Origin: a bacterium
Lineage (GTDB): Bacteria > UBA9089 > CG2-30-40-21
Assembly (NCBI GenBank): GCA_030018795.1
Contig: JASEHA010000124.1
Location: 1-6,907 of the forward strand
Direction of reading: 5' to 3'
Length of the DNA stretch: 6,907 nt
How positions within the stretch are numbered: position 1 is the first letter of the stretch; the number at the start of each line of letters is the position of its first letter. Under the pieces are notes generated by a model, which ran no database searches, was not told where the DNA came from, and saw only the letters and a program-made list of their open reading frames with translations. The position numbers and the translations under genes are program-made. Shown here piece after piece: positions 4,335 to 6,907 of the stretch.

Positions 4335-6683
4335 ATGCCAGGCAGTGTTGTAAAAAGAGATACCCATTTTCTGATTCTTTTATGTCTATTGGTGATTGCT
4401 TTCTTTTCCCATACCCTTTTCACTGACACCATGTTCTGTTTTCGTGATTTTTATCGACTTTGGTATCCGGTAATGTTTTTTACACATCAATGTCTTTATC
4501 AGGGTTTAGGTTTGCCGCTATGGAACCCATACGCCTTTGGAGGGACACCAACCGTTGCAGACATGTCCCTTTATCCGCCATCTATTTTAACCTATCTTCC
4601 AAACTTTAACTTAGGCTTAAAATGGTTTGTTGTCAGTCACTATCTTGCTGCTGCCTGCGGCATGTATCTCCTTAGCCGTGAGCTCAAGACAAGCTGTAGC
4701 GGAGCATTTATGGCTGCCATATCCTTTGTCTTTGGAGGGTATCTACTGGGCATTCTGGACATGCTCAATACACTTACCTCTGCCTCCCTTATGCCATTTG
4801 TTTTTTTGTTCTTTCATCGATACTTAATAAAAAACAGTTTCTCAAGCCTTGCTACAAGCGGCGGAATGATGGTATTATTTTTACTTTCTGGAGACGTTAC
4901 AGTTGTTTATGGGATGAACTGCATCCTGTTATGTTACAGTATCCATCAATGTTTTGTTCATAAAAATTTCAGCCCACTGAAGAAATTTTTATTGGTAATG
5001 CTAATTGGCTGTGGATTGAGCCTGTTCAAGATAATTCCAGTTATCGAAGCAATTATCAACTCATCCAGAGCAGCACAAGGAATAATATTCAAGGAGGCAT
5101 CCTTATGGGCATTTAGTCCCTTGCAAATAGTGGAATTCATAGTACCATTCTTTGCAGACATCCTTGAGCCAACAAAGTTTCAGGCAGAACAAACATGGCT
5201 TTCCTGTCCCTATTTTGGACTGCTGCCCTTTATCTTCCTTTGTCTGGCTGTGGTTAATCGTCAACAGAAAAAGTATTCTTTTTTTACATTTGCATTCCTC
5301 ATTTTTTTAATCCTGTCCTTTGGCAATATTCTGCCACTATACTATTGGTGTTACAAGATACTACCTGGATTTTCACTCTTTAGATTTCCAGTAAAGTTTC
5401 TCTGCATAGTTGCCTTTTCTGGCAGCTTGCTTTCTGGATTTGGATTAGACATAGTTTTGGAGTCAAAAAAACTATTGAGATTCCTTAAATACATCCTCTT
5501 AGTTTTACTGGCAATATTTCTAATCATATGTATCGCTGGAAGCAATTATTATGAATTCATTCTAACAACCTTGCTTCCTAACATCAAGGGTGAAGACAAT
5601 AATGTTTTGTTTATAAGATTCTATCATATTATTTGCAACACAACGTTAAGCAGCATTTTCTTGAGTATTATTCTCCTATCCTTGTGGAGGATAAAGACAA
5701 AAACCTTGTTATTGCCAGTGCTGTTTTGTATCATAATCAGCGATTTATTCTTAGCTGGCTTTAAATATCAGCCTACTATGAAAGAAAAGTATTTTTTCCA
5801 TTACACAAAAACCGTAGAGTTCATTAATACCGATAAAGAAATCTTTCGGGTAATGCATACACCAGCAGCAAAGAAACACTTTGCCGGCGTAGAATTTAAT
5901 AAAAATTTTGTACTAAACTACACTGAATATCAGCGGGGAATTGTTCCATATTTAGGTCTTTCGCATCACATCTTTTATACCCATGTTTCTGGTTATATGG
6001 CACTGTGTCCGGGTGAGTATATGGACCTTATTGCCTTGTTTATGACCTATCCGCCAATATTAGAGGTACTTCGAGAATTAATCAATCTATTTAACATTAA
6101 ATATATTATTTCCGTAGAAGAGCTAACCCCAGAACTTGTTCAAAATAACTGGAAGCTTGTCTATAATAAAGGCATTTATATCTACAAAAATGAAACGGCA
6201 TTCCCAAGAGCATTTTTTGTACCAGAAGCAGTATCTCTTGCACCAGGGAAGGTGTTTGATACTGTAGGAACAATGAATTTTGACCCAAGGAATCAGGTGA
6301 TTTTAGGTGAGGATGCAGGAGACAGTAGACAGAAGCCGGCAGACAACAAGCAGATTCATGATTCTATCCATAAACCTGTAGTAAAAATAACTGACTACAA
6401 ACTTCATAGTGTTTCTATCAAGGCAGACACAAACATGGATGGCTGGATTGTGTTGACTGACAATTATTATCCTGGATGGAAGGCATACGTGAATAATCGT
6501 GAGACAAAAATATATCGGGCAAACCATGCCTTTCGAGCAATAAAGATAAAATCAGGTACAAGTAAAATCGATTTTGTCTACGATCCTCTTTCTTTTAAGA
6601 CAGGGATATGGGGTAGCATTATCTCATTGATTTTCATAGCAGGGATGGGAATACTGTCATCAAATAAGTCAAGTGGTGTCTGA
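4335..6683 (+). CDS. YfhO-family polytopic membrane protein (GT-C-like)
   Basis: A 782-residue integral membrane protein with the layout of the YfhO family. B. subtilis YfhO is implicated in transferring GlcNAc from a lipid carrier onto lipoteichoic acid; the substrate here is unknown. About 12-13 hydrophobic segments span residues 11-475 and one more lies near 754-774. Family-like motifs are FRDF (36-39), PLWNPYAFGGTP (61-72), FSPLQIVEFIVPFF (260-273) and FRFPVKF (349-355). Asp38, just after the first membrane segment, is where GT-C glycosyltransferases carry a catalytic acidic residue; this is an inference by position. Residues about 480-750 form an extracytoplasmic domain, with FPRAFFV (623-629) and DNYYPGWKAYV (709-719), typical of the family C-terminus. 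A linker at 662-671 is encoded by a 7-bp-periodic repeat (6320-6347). Length is close to the usual 750-900 residues. The neighbouring LptA-like gene suggests an envelope glycolipid role. Confidence 0.82.
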   Translation: MPGSVVKRDTHFLILLCLLVIAFFSHTLFTDTMFCFRDFYRLWYPVMFFTHQCLYQGLGLPLWNPYAFGGTPTVADMSLYPPSILTYLPNFNLGLKWFVVSHYLAAACGMYLLSRELKTSCSGAFMAAISFVFGGYLLGILDMLNTLTSASLMPFVFLFFHRYLIKNSFSSLATSGGMMVLFLLSGDVTVVYGMNCILLCYSIHQCFVHKNFSPLKKFLLVMLIGCGLSLFKIIPVIEAIINSSRAAQGIIFKEASLWAFSPLQIVEFIVPFFADILEPTKFQAEQTWLSCPYFGLLPFIFLCLAVVNRQQKKYSFFTFAFLIFLILSFGNILPLYYWCYKILPGFSLFRFPVKFLCIVAFSGSLLSGFGLDIVLESKKLLRFLKYILLVLLAIFLIICIAGSNYYEFILTTLLPNIKGEDNNVLFIRFYHIICNTTLSSIFLSIILLSLWRIKTKTLLLPVLFCIIISDLFLAGFKYQPTMKEKYFFHYTKTVEFINTDKEIFRVMHTPAAKKHFAGVEFNKNFVLNYTEYQRGIVPYLGLSHHIFYTHVSGYMALCPGEYMDLIALFMTYPPILEVLRELINLFNIKYIISVEELTPELVQNNWKLVYNKGIYIYKNETAFPRAFFVPEAVSLAPGKVFDTVGTMNFDPRNQVILGEDAGDSRQKPADNKQIHDSIHKPVVKITDYKLHSVSIKADTNMDGWIVLTDNYYPGWKAYVNNRETKIYRANHAFRAIKIKSGTSKIDFVYDPLSFKTGIWGSIISLIFIAGMGILSSNKSSGV
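6320..6347 (+). repeat. degenerate 7-bp tandem repeat inside the YfhO-family gene
   Basis: Four successive 7-bp blocks are AGACAGT, AGACAGA, AGCCGGC and AGACAAC. They encode a Gly/Asp/Lys/Gln-rich linker (GDSRQKPADN) within the C-terminal soluble domain. Since 7 is not a multiple of 3, four units (28 bp) would shift the frame if inserted alone. The tract is therefore either old and repaired or partly coincidental. Confidence 0.45.
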
Positions 6684-6766
6684 GAATAACTAAATTCACC
6701 ACGACCGCAGAGGGGAGATAAAAGGTAGTAAATCAACAGAGTCAAGGCGAGAGGGCGAAAAAGCGA

Positions 6767-6792
6767 GATTCGATGGGAAACTGATTGCGACG
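6767..6792 (+). repeat. partial copy of the 58-bp repeat's left flank and start
   Basis: GATTCGATGGGAAACTGATTGCGACG aligns with 3495-3519, the flank and first ten bases of copy B, with one gap and three mismatches. It then stops matching and runs into the CACCAG cluster. It looks like a repeat copy interrupted by the cluster, with the full copy C following 62 bp later. Confidence 0.6.
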
Positions 6793-6803
6793 GGTAGGAA
6801 GGG

Positions 6804-6850
6804 CACCAGAGCACCAGTTAACTGGTGACTGGTGACTACTGGTGCACTGG
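6804..6850. repeat. CACCAG/CTGGTG cluster with a perfect 16-bp palindrome
   Basis: Two CACCAG words (6804-6809, 6812-6817) are followed by three ACTGGTG words (6821-6827, 6828-6834, 6838-6844) and a trailing CACTGG (6845-6850). The centre, CACCAGTTAACTGGTG (6812-6827), is a perfect palindrome. Several alternative hairpins can form. The arrangement parallels 3275-3306, again directly upstream of a 58-bp repeat. Confidence 0.8.
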
Positions 6851-6853
6851 AAT

Positions 6854-6907
6854 GATTGCAACGTCTTTCATGTCTCTTATTGTGTACTACTTGATGCGTT
6901 CAATTCG
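6854..6907 (+). repeat. 58-bp dispersed repeat, copy C (cut by window end)
   Basis: 54 bases match copy A with one difference and copy B with two. The terminal inverted repeat (ATTGCAACG at 6855-6863, CGTTCAAT at 6897-6904) is intact. The final four bases of the unit fall outside the window. All three copies have the same orientation, which is also the direction of transcription. Confidence 0.9.

Larger units (their letters stand above)
6684..6907. other. gene-free, repeat-rich 3' region
   Basis: No gene or terminator is visible after the YfhO-family stop codon. The region contains a purine-rich GGCGAGAGGGCGAAA tract (6746-6766), a partial flank of the 58-bp repeat (6767-6792), a cluster of CACCAG/CTGGTG words (6804-6850) and the truncated third copy of the 58-bp repeat. 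A short stretch, TTCACCACGACCGCAGAGG (6695-6713), is reminiscent of other dispersed repeats, but only one copy is present. Confidence 0.7.

Noticed and set aside
6695..6713. TTCACCACGACCGCAGAGG as a member of a dispersed CACCACGGAGGCACAGAG-type repeat
   Set aside because: The resemblance is from memory and there is only one degenerate copy here, so it cannot be supported from this window.
6804..6850. Rho-independent terminator for the YfhO-family gene
   Set aside because: Strong hairpins are possible but no T-run follows on either strand, and the cluster is more than 120 bp after the stop codon.

Overview
The window is AT-rich (about 40% GC by eye) and carries three forward-strand protein genes. 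They are separated by repeat-rich intergenic DNA. A lipobox-bearing secreted protein and an LptA/OstA-type periplasmic protein point to a diderm (Gram-negative-type) bacterium. The large lipoprotein has a domain order I associate with Planctomycetes and related or candidate phyla. The abundant small dispersed repeats suit an uncultured environmental lineage. I cannot name the taxon from this sequence.

Layout. Bases 1-188 form a leader with a 10-bp inverted repeat, a good sigma70-like promoter (TTGACT, 17-bp spacer, TAAAAT), a short hairpin and a degraded copy of a dispersed element. Bases 189-3236 encode a 1015-aa outer-membrane-type lipoprotein: a CBM96/DNRLRE-like beta-sandwich, a fibronectin type III domain and a DUF4091/GH123-like glycoside hydrolase region. 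Bases 3237-3632 hold no gene but contain CACCAG/CTGGTG inverted repeats, two copies of a 58-bp repeat 187 bp apart, and a degenerate palindrome. Bases 3633-4199 encode a short LptA-like protein. Bases 4200-4334 carry another dispersed element, a weak candidate promoter and a clear ribosome-binding site. Bases 4335-6683 encode a YfhO-family polytopic membrane protein. Bases 6684-6907 are again repetitive and end inside a third copy of the 58-bp repeat.

How the genes may work together. All three products are envelope proteins connected with glycans or glycolipids: a surface lipoprotein with glycan-binding and hydrolase-like domains, a lipopolysaccharide-bridge-type protein, and a GT-C-like membrane protein of the family that modifies envelope polymers. 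A shared envelope-polysaccharide role is plausible but inferred. The roughly 400-bp gap after the first gene argues against one operon for all three.

The most unusual feature is the repeat content. At least five repeat types occur between genes, and several similar short repeats lie in frame inside the genes, mainly at apparent linkers or loops. I found no complete mobile element, CRISPR array, RNA gene or defence system, and no convincing new multi-gene system. The repeat families and the uncharacterised hydrolase-like lipoprotein are the parts most worth following up.
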